64,000 nucleotides of DNA from Fusarium oxysporum f. sp. lycopersici 4287 (taxonomy: Eukaryota > Ascomycota > Sordariomycetes > Hypocreales > Nectriaceae), in contig NC_030988.1 in the NCBI RefSeq assembly GCF_000149955.1, forward strand, positions 2,418,029 through 2,482,028, written 5' to 3'. A model generated the notes under the pieces. That model ran no database searches. It had not been told where the DNA came from and saw nothing but the letters and a program-made list of their open reading frames with translations. The position numbers were made by a program, and so were the translations under genes. Positions 47,471-58,713 of the stretch are shown here, piece by piece (positions within the stretch are counted from its first letter, which is position 1; each line of letters begins with the position of its first letter).

Positions 47471-48934
47471 TAAGGCAAGCTCCAAAGTACACGCTGAAGC
47501 AAGTACCACCGTCTTGGCTGGAGATGACCTTGAGAGTTGATGTAGGAGTAAAAGCAAGAACTCCTGCCCCGCTGGCCTGGAGGTGAGGCTACGTTCGTCT
47601 TGGTCATCGCACCGAGTTTTCCTTACCTCAGCAAGCTCGGGCGTGCCCAGACGCCCCTTTATCTTGGGCGTTTTTCAGCCCCCCACCCTTGACTTGTAGC
47701 GTAGAAGACTATCATAACGACAGGCGCTGAGTGACGGCTGGCACAAAAGCTCATTCATCCGTCAGGTTTATCGAGCTTGTTGCCTGCTGTCGGTCCCACA
47801 TGTCTCACTACCCCGCTATGTCGGGCGCTTAGTTGAGGAAGGGGTTGACAACTTAGTGTTAGATACGCACGAATACGATGGGGTGAGTGTATCCAAGTGT
47901 GGACCAGAATGTTGTGATGTTATTTTATTGTCCACTTGATTCTTTGATCAGTCTTTCAAAGAGGGGTTTCACCCCTCTTTTGGATACAAGAATAATATTG
48001 CAATAAGGGAAGTGGAGCCCATTCCCAGCCGCCAATCTAACACTTAGTATAGTCTGCCATAACTTTAGCCAGTATACTGTAGCCCTTTAGAATAGCTACG
48101 ACAGGGGAGTCTATCCAATCAAAATATGCTAATCAGGTAGTACGCATCGAATGTGTATAAATAAGCCCTGTAGTCACTGTGAACTTATCTATATGCGGTA
48201 AAAGTCGAGCTATTATAGGAGGGTGACAAGTCTTCTGACCCTATACTGGGGTAAGCTCTTGTAGCAATATTGAACACGGGGTCAAGTGGGGCGTGATACG
48301 TATTGAAGGGCTATGTCCACTAAAGGGATAGGTAGTTAGTCTAGAGTTAGTTACGTAACGTCATTATAAACGAAGTGGCTTTTTGAGAACAGACTTGTAT
48401 TACCACTCTCAGCTGTCATGTCATATCATAATTCAGCCGCAGGTTGAAAAAACAAGTTAGCATAAATAAGGCTTATCCATAAAAGTAAGTCTAGACTCTG
48501 CTTCTGGGATTAGACCGGGTTCTTTTTAGTGGCGGTAGATCGGTTCTCCTTAATACGGGCAGAGGTGTGCACGTCACTCACAGCTATTAATAGGGGCTCC
48601 TTAGTTCAATGGCTGAGTTAGGTCAGGTGCTAACCCATTTTGTCATTTAGAGCATGCTTCTTGGGTTTTGCAACAGTGACCTCTATAGGCTGCCGCATAT
48701 GATGAGCACTGATAAGTCCGGCGAATCACCGGGAAATCCCTGTCAGTCGCCCTGTAGTTTATCCATTTTGTCCTTCGAGCCAGCTGCGGTCAGCTGTCTG
48801 ACGAGGCTGTCTTGTACACCCACGTTTGCTCGAACTTACCATCGCGAGTTGCTCAAACAACTCCGGAGCTGCTGATCTTTTGGAGAATTTCCTTTTACAA
48901 CTTTCAACTCTTGTTTAGTTGATCTTTACGGAGA
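47471..48934. other. Intergenic between divergent kinase-ankyrin genes
   Basis: It contains copy A of a three-copy repeat (47771-47851; others at 56577 and 57436) and a degraded interior of the 1374 MITE family (48090-48127, CGACAGGGGAGTCTATCCAA). It must hold both promoters; no clear operator was identified. Confidence 0.5.
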
Positions 48935-51900
48935 ATGGAATCACTCGAATTTCCCTCCTACCACGACCAGAGCGACGGCGATTGCGAAAGCTTTAAGTCA
49001 GCAAACAGCAAGATTCTGGAAGATGCTCTAGATGACACGGTACGCCCCCCTCATCCTAAAAACGTTATGATCGTTTCATTGACACTCTGAAGGAGATGAG
49101 ATATGAAGGCGCCATCGAAGATTGCCACTATTCGGACTCGGCAACTTCAAATGTGTCCGACCATCCTCTGCCTATCAGGCAAGTCTCTTCGTACCCTGCA
49201 TCATATGTCCAAATTTCCGATGTAGATGGCGATCCGCTTCGACGGAAGGCCGTCGTTGCCGATCTGTTGTGTACTGGACCAATCCTCAGTCTCGCCCAAA
49301 ACATCGGCGCCTGGACAAACCCGATATGGCTCGGAAATAGTGCCGCACTTCGCATTGATCAGTTAAGTAAAGGAGTGGCGGGTACGATAGCAGTATCAGA
49401 GCTCACGGAGCAGATGAGGCAATGCCTCGACCTACAGGACAGAAGCTGCAAGGCTGTAGTTTTCAAACGCATTCGTGATAGAGAAGAATCTATCCCAGAC
49501 ACGTATGACCGTCGCAAGAGGCATCAGGAATTCCTCCGTGAGGCCCTCATCCTCTGTCACTCGCCTATCAAAGACCACCAACATATCGTACGGCTGCACG
49601 CGATTTTTTTCGAACAAGATGGAGAGAACCACAACATGTCATGGCCGGTGATGGTTCAGGAGTATGCTACTGAAGGAACTTTATCTGACTTCATCTTAAA
49701 TCGGCCAAGCGTCAGCTTCCAGATTCTGCAGCCACTGCTTCGCGACATAGCTTATGCCCTCTTCCACTTACACCATGCTTGCTTGATAGCACATGGTGAT
49801 ATCAAGCCGGATAATATCTACATCTTGTGGGATAGCGAGAAGCGAAAACTCAGTGCGAAGCTTGGCGGTTTTCAGTCCGCGAGATACGGCCAAAACCTAG
49901 AGGACAGACTGCAACTCCCCAGAGGCACACACCCTTGGGCGGCCCCTGAATGTCATCGCAATGGAGATAATCTTGTCCCGTTGAGTGATATTATGAGTGC
50001 CGATATCTACAGCTATGTGTTGGTTGTCTTCGGTGCTGCTATCGAAGGACCAGATGTTCTCTTCTGGTCCCGAAACTTGAGGGGGCGGCTTGGCGGTGAT
50101 GGACAGCAAGACCTTGTTGAGCAAGAGCGCTATTCTGCAGAACTTACGTTCTTGCTGTCTCAGAACGCTCGCCAGGGCGTCGACCGACTTGAAATCCATA
50201 AGCTCTTGCAGTTTGGATTAGCCATTGACCCAAGAAATAGAGATGGACGCTCAATAATGGCTATCATGTTGGAAACAGACCAAACAATAGAAGAAGGAGA
50301 GTTGTTTCGTTCCCCAATACCTCCCTTTGACTCTGTCCAGGTAAGTTGCGATAATCCAGTAATCCAATTCAAGCTTACAACGGAGGTAGGCCTGCGCAAG
50401 CGTCCAAAGGCTTGAGACGTACCCAATTTGTGTTCAAAACAACGTCATACACGAATGGGAAATCATGGCTCAGGAGCGCCCTATCAACAAGCAGCTGGCT
50501 CTCCAGATTGCCAACGCCTTGCTCAACGGATGTGGTAACTATACAGACGCAGAGAGATCCACCAAAGCGTACAATTGGTTGGACCACACACATGTACACG
50601 CTTGTTTTGACGGCAACGTACGAGAAGCTCTCTGGCCAGAAGAAGCGGCACTTGACGGCGAAGGGCTGCTTGACGCATTGAGGAGCTGTGCGTTGACTGG
50701 GGATCCATACGCTCTGATTGAGCTGCGCGCCAGACTGGATCTTCCTTCCTCCAGCCGGGGCCAAAGTGCGACAGAAAGCATCAATCTAGACGAACCGGAG
50801 TACGAAATGGGCGTTATCAAAGAAATTGCTCATAGCCTACCCGCTTATGATTCTCAGGGTGGCGATTGTATTTACAGAATCGTCTACACCCTGGCAAGGC
50901 ATGGTCGGGATGACGATGCAATTTGGCTGCTAAATGAAGTCGAAGGCCAGATCGTGGAGTGGAAAACCGCATTGCATTTTGCGATTAGCAGGAATAACAT
51001 TCCTGCCGTCGAATCTCTTCTTAAGAGGCCCGGCTTGAACCCATACAAGTGGTATGATCCAAGGACAACCAACGGCCCAACATATTCAGCGTTCTGCTTA
51101 GCAGTTCAACTGAACCTTGTTGACGTCATGCGAATGATAGTGGAGCGCTATCCCCTCTGGCCAGCGCTTACCGCGTCTCATTCTGTAGACGGATGCTCAG
51201 TGTCGGTCTGCCATTGTTGCGACCCGAACTGTGTTGACCCAGCCACGGTAAATGGCGAGAACTATCTCATGGCAGCACTGGATCCGGGTCTGAGAGTCGA
51301 TCGCATGAGGATCCACGGCTCCCGGTACCAAGATGCAATGAACGAAACTGTCAAACTGCTTCATGAAATGGGCGTTCGAATGTGGCCGAAGCCGACGGGC
51401 TCATGGGCTGGGAGAAGCGACGTTATCGACATTGCGGCGGAATGTAGTTACCCCTGGCTCTTGACTTTCATATTTTCCTACCCCGAGCTTTTCCCTTGCC
51501 TTAAACGCAGTATACAGCCGCAGGTCACAAAATACCCGCTCTGGAAAGCAGTTCTGCGAGGAAACCTGTCGGTAGTCCGCGTGCTTCTTCAGCATAATGC
51601 TACAGAGGTGCTGAAAGGAGAGGTGAACGGCTTCTCCTTTCCTACACCATTGCTGCCTCCGCCGGCCACAGAGACCTGGCTATGTGTTGAAGAGATTTGT
51701 ATGGCTGGAGTCGATCTCAGTCTCCGAGACTCTTATGGACGGACCGCTCTAGAGCTAGCAATCCTAGAAGGGTTCTTCTCGATGGCGGACCGCCTGGTTT
51801 GAGCTAAGGGGCCATTTTGGACTCATGTAACAGCGCGATGGATATGCACCAGCTTTGGGAAATTCCTCCAAATGCCCGGTTTGCCATTGGACAGAATTAA

Positions 51901-53135
51901 ATACTTTCTCCGGGAAGCCGCAACGAAACAGCTACCTGATCCACTCTGTTGCAGACAGGTGGAAAGAAACGTCTTTCATGTCGTGGCTGCGTCAAATAGA
52001 CGATACATGGCCAAATCGCGCCTCATGAGTTTATGGAGGGAGCTCATGATTCATCGGAGTGTTTACGGACCTTGGATTAACAAATTAGATCGCTTTGGCT
52101 TTACTCCGCTTATGCTCGCGGTCCTTTACGGACATCAAGAACTCGTCATCCTGTTACTGGAGGATGGGGCTGATACAAACGCATTCGGTGTCACTAATGC
52201 GATCACCCTTGCCGAGATGATGTTGCGCCGCGTCGAATATTTGCAAAGAAAAACTGAAAACACTCGAGAATCGAGGCTGACAAGGAAGGCAATTGAAGAT
52301 TGGGCAGGCATTGTCCGTGTGCTTCAGGAGAGGGGTTCTGAAGCCAAGTACAGCCTCTTGGGGCTCCCAAAGGTGGATTACCAGAAGCTTTCCAGCAATT
52401 TTAACCCTTCTGTAAGACTACACGTTTAATATCCATCTTCTTGGGACCTATAGCACAGGCTAATTGAATTAGAATATCGGGCTCTACATCAAGGCTCTAA
52501 CAAGTGGCCTCGAGTACTTTGGAAGTCATGGGACAGCGACTTATCAGGAGTCGGATGTGGTTAGCTTTTACCAGAGAATCCTCAATCCGCCGGACATTGC
52601 AGCTTTAATGCAAGGGAGTGCCGAGTATTTTATTATAACGAGCCTTGACCCATTCACAGCTGTGTCGAAGCCAATCTTCGAGGTAAGATCGCGTTAGGTA
52701 TATGTAAGTTTTGATACTCAGGAAATTAAACAGAATCCATTCGTCGAGACCGAGTTTGCCGGAAGTGTAGGTCTAGTAACCGGCGAGTGCCAGAGTTCGG
52801 ACCCCGAAGATACAACAATCATAGAAGCTACACAAACCTGGCGTAATCTGGACATCAACCTCGCCTCGCTGGCACCACTCTTTTTGCGCCTAGCTGCCAT
52901 CGTTCTTAGAGCTGGAACACACGGGCCCGCAGGTGTAGCCTCGAGAGCGGCATTGACTCTGATCACCCACTGGATCATTCATGAACAGTTTGGTGATGGC
53001 CGTCGGGGCTTGAGGCTTACGCAGGATATGATAAATGATTTATATGGGAAGATCCAGGGGAAGTTGAGGGGTCTTCCTGTGGTCGGTTCGAAGTTGGCGG
53101 AGCTGATGGATGAGAGTGGGGGAGGGAGCGTTTAA
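48935..53135 (+). pseudogene. Pseudokinase-ankyrin protein with internal TGA
   Basis: Exons 48935-49039, 49093-50340, 50390-52411, 52473-52682 and 52734-53135 join in phase (1,328 codons). The kinase-like domain keeps a lysine (VVFKRI) and HGDIKPDNIYIL, but the DFG position reads KLGGFQSA, so metal binding is probably lost. Ankyrin repeats follow (KTALHFAISRNNIPAVESLL, DRFGFTPLMLAVLYGHQELV). A TGA at 51800-51802 interrupts the ankyrin region although the frame stays open on both sides, and no intron of normal size removes it. It is a divergent paralog of the 43020-47470 gene. The TGA implies a shortened protein of about 920 residues or a recent null. Confidence 0.7.
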
Positions 53136-53678
53136 GTGTTGTGTTGGTGTGGAACTCTAAACAAACTGATCGTTAAGCCAAGAAGCGTGGAACCACACAG
53201 CAAACGTGCAGTATCTTAGCTGGTATCTCGTTCGGTCCTGCCTAACAGTTGGTTCAGGCAGCCAATCCAAGGCTGGCGCCTCTACTTTCTCTTGCCAATG
53301 GCCTCATGGATTTTTAGCTTTTAGTGCGTTGGACTTATGTTGGGTCTTGAATGTTTCAATTATATTATCAAGGTTAGGAAATCTCCGGCATGGGAGCTAC
53401 ATAATGTTGCGAATGCGAGCTGGATAACCAATGGAAGTAGATTTCCCATTGAAGACCTCTAGGGCCATTTCTCTCAGATGTAACCTGTTCTGTATTGTCG
53501 AGTCGCAGGCGTTTTCCAAATTCAATTAGCCTCTGACCGATTACACCAAGTGAGCTGTTTTAGTCCGAATTTGAAGGAGAACCGTGATGATGACGCTGCT
53601 TCCTGCCATATGACTGGGCATTCGTCTACATTCTTCAAACTATAGCCTCCTCAAAGTTGTAACCCTGTAAACTGGTCA
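53136..53678. other. Convergent intergenic, nothing recognised
   Basis: No frames or repeats that I can support. It should hold the 3' ends of both flanking genes. Confidence 0.5.
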
Positions 53679-55355
53679 TTATGCATTGCATTTTGCCAAC
53701 TCCGACACCACATCACTATTGAATAACTTCAGTAGATGCTCCTCTTCACATTCGGTTGAGGAGTCGCCTCTACTAAGACAGAACTTCGTGGCATTGGCAT
53801 AAACCTTCCCCATACGGAAAACAAGAGAGTCGATGCATTTGGTACTGAGATGTCTTTGAAGATCGCGCAGCGGTGAAGTTGTTGCGTGTTTTTTCCCGTG
53901 CCGTAGTTTACGTTTTTGAATACTCTCCACAGTTTCCCAGTATCCTATCTCGACAAGCAGAACTCCGAGGCTATATATGTCGAAACTCTGGCTGTATCGT
54001 ATCTCCTGTCTAGTGGCCGGGTCAGTGTAGCGCGGATGGCGATACCGATCGCTGAATTCGTCTTGGTCGGGCTTGATTGTCTCTTGCTCAGGTGAATTAG
54101 GTCGGGCATAGTCGAAGCCCGAGAGGAAAGGATTGACGACAGATATCGTCCCATTTTCCTTAAAGAACAGAACATTTCTAGAATTCATGTTCTTGTGAAA
54201 CCACCGTGATACCAAGATACGGTGTAGTGCGACAGACAGGGACTGTGCAAGCTCGAATCTTTGACCGAGGTCCGGGTACTGGGTCTCCTGGTCATTGATG
54301 AGGTCTTGAAGAGTGCGTACTTGGACAGAAGCCGAGCCTGGGGAACGACTGGCAGTCGCCGCCATGTTGACTGGGGCACGGTAAACTAGGCCTATCCGAT
54401 GGTTGGGCATGAATTCCACGTCATCAAGAATGCCCAAGCAGTCCATCGTTCGATATGCTGCTAGGTTCTGACTGGCATGGAGAAGCCTGGCTAAATCAAG
54501 ACAGGTGGCAAGAAATCGTTGTTTTCTCTCGGTGTTCGATTCGCATTTGTATCCCCTCCACTCCACCATGACATGCAGTTCCTTGACCTCGCGACCAATT
54601 TTGCGCCTGTAAGTCGTCAAACATCGCGACATATCCTTGTTGATGAAGGGGAAGCCCGAACGCGAGAGCATTAGATCGGCTGTTGATGGATGAGGAACTA
54701 TTTCCGGACTTTCCCGGAGTAAAATTACATCCGCGGCGGCTGAGAGATCTCCCCTCAGGCCCCTGGAAGCCTCGCGAATCTCCTCAAGTCCAGCCCGGTC
54801 CCGATTGGACAGAATCGCTTGTAAGAGTAACCCATCCAAGCGAGCCTGCACCGGCTTGGGAACCAAGTTATGTAAGCCGTTGTTATATTTATGGATGTCA
54901 TCAATTAATTCCCTAAGCTGTGCCTCTTTAAAAATAGCCCACCGTAGACGCCGGTAGGCTTGTCTCAAGGGAATCCCTATAGTGCGTTGTTGTTCAATCT
55001 TGGATCTGAGTATGCGCAAGGCTTCGTCGAGGGTCGATGCATTACCGCCCGTTCGGGGAGGTCGGTCGTCCACCGATGTAGCTTCGGCGAGGAGATAGCC
55101 GATGGCTGCGATGATCTCGTGCACGACAGGGAGTAGATCGCTGGGTATAAGGCAATTACTACCGGAGCCATTATTTTCTCTACAGAGACCGACTTCTCTA
55201 CCCCATCTAGAAAGCACTTCTCGTTCTAGGTCCAGTTGTAGGAAGAGAATGACAGACGTTTCGGCGAAGCCACTTAGAGATGTGACTGTTCGGAACAACT
55301 CGAGAACGATCGGGAAAAGCGAGATTGTCCCAAGGGCGAGCCCGGCCACTTCCAT
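53679..55355 (-). CDS. HeLo domain-pseudokinase protein
   Basis: A single-exon protein of 558 residues from the ATG at 55355 (MEVAGLALGTISLFPIVLEL), the usual beginning of HeLo (HET-s N-terminal, prion-inhibition and propagation) proteins; an upstream in-frame ATG at 55463 adds 36 residues without family support. The hydrophobic first helix is the membrane-active part in HeLo cell-death proteins. The second half is kinase-like (QRFELAQSLSVALHRIL, FHKNMNSRNVLFF, FLSGFDYARP, FDIYSLGVLLVEIGYW), with the HRD and DFG residues replaced. It is presumably regulated by ligand or partner binding rather than phosphotransfer. No lesion is visible. Confidence 0.85.
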   Translation of the reverse strand: MEVAGLALGTISLFPIVLELFRTVTSLSGFAETSVILFLQLDLEREVLSRWGREVGLCRENNGSGSNCLIPSDLLPVVHEIIAAIGYLLAEATSVDDRPPRTGGNASTLDEALRILRSKIEQQRTIGIPLRQAYRRLRWAIFKEAQLRELIDDIHKYNNGLHNLVPKPVQARLDGLLLQAILSNRDRAGLEEIREASRGLRGDLSAAADVILLRESPEIVPHPSTADLMLSRSGFPFINKDMSRCLTTYRRKIGREVKELHVMVEWRGYKCESNTERKQRFLATCLDLARLLHASQNLAAYRTMDCLGILDDVEFMPNHRIGLVYRAPVNMAATASRSPGSASVQVRTLQDLINDQETQYPDLGQRFELAQSLSVALHRILVSRWFHKNMNSRNVLFFKENGTISVVNPFLSGFDYARPNSPEQETIKPDQDEFSDRYRHPRYTDPATRQEIRYSQSFDIYSLGVLLVEIGYWETVESIQKRKLRHGKKHATTSPLRDLQRHLSTKCIDSLVFRMGKVYANATKFCLSRGDSSTECEEEHLLKLFNSDVVSELAKCNA

Positions 55356-56576
55356 GATGGGTGAATACTTATACTCAGGCTGCACAGCTAGAGGGCGCGA
55401 AAGATGCACGTATGTAAGTCGAGAATGATACTTCTTCCCATTTGTTGAGATGCTTCTTCCCATTTATAGAGATCCGTGGCTTAACGGATCAATAGCTATT
55501 CCGATTCATTGGTAGCTGTGATGTACACGACTTCTTGTAATAGCTTCCTCTGGTTAGCGCCAGTCTTCTTCTCTTCAATCAACACAACATGCTCATCTCA
55601 AGACAATTGGTCGTGCCAAAGGTAACGGACGGCACTATACTTGATCGGTCAGGTTCTCAGCAACTCGAGTCTCCCCAGCCAGCTCAGGCCCTCTGCTCTA
55701 GAGCACGCTAGCCCTAAACATTAGCACCTACACGGAGGGGTCAATGATCAACGCTCGGACCTCATTTGGATGAGCTGCCCCTGCAAGCTTGCAACCTTCT
55801 CAGTTCAACAAAGGCAAAGCGCATTACTGCTTTTGCGTTATCGCAGGTTTAGTGCGTTTTAGGCAGCAATAGTTTCATAACATTTAGGCAATGTAAGTTG
55901 AGAAAATGCCGCATCTTGCCGGTTTTAACTATCTTACCTTCTGACATATATGAAGCAGCTTGTTGGAATTTATCGTACAAGGCAAGGGAAGAAGCTCAAT
56001 TACAGCCAACACCTATAATACAGCAGGCGGTTTTATTCTTTAAGGGTGAATCGGTAGTATAGATTATCTGATTAGAACTTAAGGATCTAACGTTATTCCC
56101 GAGGCTATATCATATAAGCTTAAAAGATATAACGTTACCAAATAGCTTGGATTTATTAGTGCCCTAATTAATAACCATGCTAATAGTAATTTCTATTGTA
56201 ATCGCGGACACGCTGCTCTTATTTTTCTAACCCCACCACTCAGTTGTCAGTTCACGTCACTGGCTCCAGGCCATGCCTTGCAGAGACTATCTGATCGGCA
56301 ATTAGTTCGATTTATTGGCACAAGATGAATTAGGCCCGTCACTCGGTTTATAGCGACTATAGCAACAACAAACAGGATTTTCCATTATTACGAGATGGAG
56401 CCGGCATAGCCTTTCCACTGGCTATACACCGGGGCGGACCGATATAGATTAAAAGAATGTAACAATTAGAGGTGGCGCGGGAGCTGTTCATTTCGACCTT
56501 TCAGCTCCCCACTCTTGAATCTTGGCATCTGGTCAGGTCATAGTTAACAGGCGCCAAGTGGCACACGATTTGTAAT

Positions 56577-56661
56577 GGAGCTTGCTGCCTCCCTTAGTCC
56601 TACATGTCTTATTACCCCGCCCTGCCCGGCGCTCAATCAAAGACGGGGTTGATAGCTTCCA
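56577..56661 (+). repeat. Repeat copy B, part of a longer duplication with C
   Basis: GAGCTTGCTGCCT, then ACATGTCTTATTACCCCGCC and CGGCGCT. Homology with copy C extends roughly 56470-56900 versus 57340-57730, including AAGAGACAACATGGAGA near 56850. Copy A is at 47771-47851. Confidence 0.65.
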
Positions 56662-57435
56662 AGGGTCACACAGCACAATTCAGGGATGAGTGCAGAGGTT
56701 CTGATAGTCGCGGCCTGTTGCTTTGTTATCTGCGGGGGTTGAAAATATGCAGCCGCTTCCCTTTTCATCCATGCCTGGCGCGACCATGCAGCCAACAATT
56801 ATATTTCAACGAATCATAATGTGACTGCACTGCTCTCAAAAGAAGAGAAAAGAGACAACATGGAGAACACATCTACGCCACGTAAGAGATTGCGATGATA
56901 CAGACTAATATTCGTCATATTTTACATCAATAACAGGGATTCTTTCTTCTGATATGCTGCATGCCCCTTCTAGCACCTCATCTGTTGTTTATCATTACGT
57001 GTTTTTTTCTCGCAGATGGATACGCTTCCGTTCGTCCGGTGAGGCTGACATGACATTTTCAATTGATGCTGGTTGATATCTTGGTACCTAAGCCAATGAC
57101 CATCTGCAGCAGAAGGCCTCATGGTGAGAATCGATAGTCTTGATTCATCAGCCGCACTAACTAAAGAGTTCCCGATGGCTTTAAACCCAAGGGTCATCAG
57201 TAGGCTCTTCCATCCGAGGTTGGGCTATGATTGGCTGGCGGGGTGATATCCAGTTGACCAAGGCAGCACAATTTACCGCTTAGGTTCCACTTCCGGTCGC
57301 CGCTCAAGGATCTACATCAGGGCGGGCTGATCTTGACTAAACGAGTCTAATATTGCGAGGTTGGCTTTTCAGCTCCCCACAACTGACGGGCGCTAAATGA
57401 CGACGGACTTGCAGCCGCATTTATCCGTCCTTATC

Positions 57436-57521
57436 ATTGAGCTTGTTGCCTGCTGTCCATCTCACATGTCTTACTACCCCGCCATGTCGGGCGCTTAATT
57501 GAGGAAAGGACTGCCAACTTT
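57436..57521 (+). repeat. Repeat copy C
   Basis: GAGCTTGTTGCCTGCTGT, then CACATGTCTTACTACCCCGC and GTCGGGCGCTTA. Closest to copy A at 47771-47851. Confidence 0.65.
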
Positions 57522-57901
57522 CAAGGTTTGAGTGCTACGATTCAAGGATGGCTCTTTGTCGACATTAGTCGAGAATATGCTATTGCTTCCCTTTTCAAAT
57601 GACCTCAGACATCTATATAACTAACAGTTGCACTTTATGAAGCGCACTGTTATTGCTCTACTTATGGCAAAAGAGAGAAGAGACAATATGGAGAGCATAC
57701 CGTTCCCGCACAAGTGCTTATCATGATGCAGCCTGATTTCCATTAGATTACACGTGACACAAGGGTTTCCACTGATGCGGCACACCCCGAACGCAGATGA
57801 CTGTACGGAGTACAGGGTATGTGACTTAAAGAATCTTCGATATCTTTGGATGGAAGACGTACACTGTCGCTACCAATAGAACTTGACAAGGGTCAACCGA
57901 C

Positions 57902-58041
57902 GGAAACGCGACACGTTTCGTGTTTTAGGTTTTCTGATTTCATTAGTGCCGTACGAGAAACGCAGTGCGTTTCCATCAGGGAAATACGGGGCCAAGATAA
58001 TAGACGGTGATTGGTCAAAAACAGGAAACGCAATGCGTTTC
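57902..58041. repeat. Three 17-bp palindromes GAAACGC-N3-GCGTTTC type
   Basis: 57902-57918 (GAAACGCGACACGTTTC), 57956-57972 (GAAACGCAGTGCGTTTC) and 58025-58041 (GAAACGCAATGCGTTTC). Spacing is about 54 and 69 bp. They could be binding sites; no gene starts nearby. Confidence 0.7.
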
Positions 58042-58058
58042 TACTGATAATTCTTGAG

Positions 58059-58447
58059 TAGGGTTAGGGTTACACTCACGGGTAAAGGCTACCGTCAAGG
58101 TTTTGTTCGTCTAAGTTCTAGCTCAGGCTTAGCACAACAGCCAACCAGTCTGTCCTTGTCCTTCGCCTAACTCTCTCAATCACCCGCTAGCCTCTTACCT
58201 TCCCTGATCAAACGAAAATTTGAGGTTTTGCTTTAGGGTTAGGGTTAGGGTAACGGGTAAATCATTATCAATAACCCTCTTAACTCTTGACCTATGCTTA
58301 CACTCTACCCTCTTAACTTTCTTATTAATATAAAAACTTTACCTTCTGTCATAAGACCGGTATAACTCCTCAAAACACCCACTAGTCTCTTAACTTCCCG
58401 GTTTAAAGAAAAATCAACCTTTTGCCTCAGGGTTAGGGTTAAGGTTA
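58059..58447 (+). repeat. Telomere-like TTAGGG tracts in a 195-bp repeat
   Basis: TTAGGG runs lie at 58059-58072, 58233-58250 (three units) and about 58430-58440. The last two sit in homologous blocks about 195 bp apart (CTCTTAMCTTCCC upstream, CCCTCTTAACT-like sequence downstream). Fungal telomere repeats are TTAGGG, so these are interstitial or subtelomeric tracts. Confidence 0.7.
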
Positions 58448-58713
58448 TATTAACTAGTATTAACTCTCTCCTAAACTGTTAGTAGTAGTTAAATAATAAT
58501 AACTGCATCTATTTAATACCTTTATGTGGTAACTGGCTAGAGCTTTACTTTTTTATATAATTATTAGTTATTTTTCCTAAAGAGAATTAAAACTTTATCC
58601 TCTAAATGTATTTTAGTACTTATACTCACTCTCTTAATGATAAATGCATGGTCTCATATGATAATAATAAGGATGTACTACAAATAACAGTAATACTTCT
58701 CCTTCCCGTCTCC

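Larger units (their letters stand above)
55356..58713. other. Long gene-free region with repeats
   Basis: Contains repeat copies B (56577-56661) and C (57436-57521), palindromes at 57902-58041 and telomere-like repeats at 58059-58447, annotated separately. AT-rich runs occur at 56040-56180 and 58480-58690. No gene is supported. Confidence 0.6.

Noticed and set aside
51800..51840. A 37-nt intron (GTTTGAG to GTAACAG) removing the TGA in the pseudokinase-ankyrin gene
   Set aside because: Too short for this genome's introns, and splicing it would shift the frame of the following ankyrin repeats.
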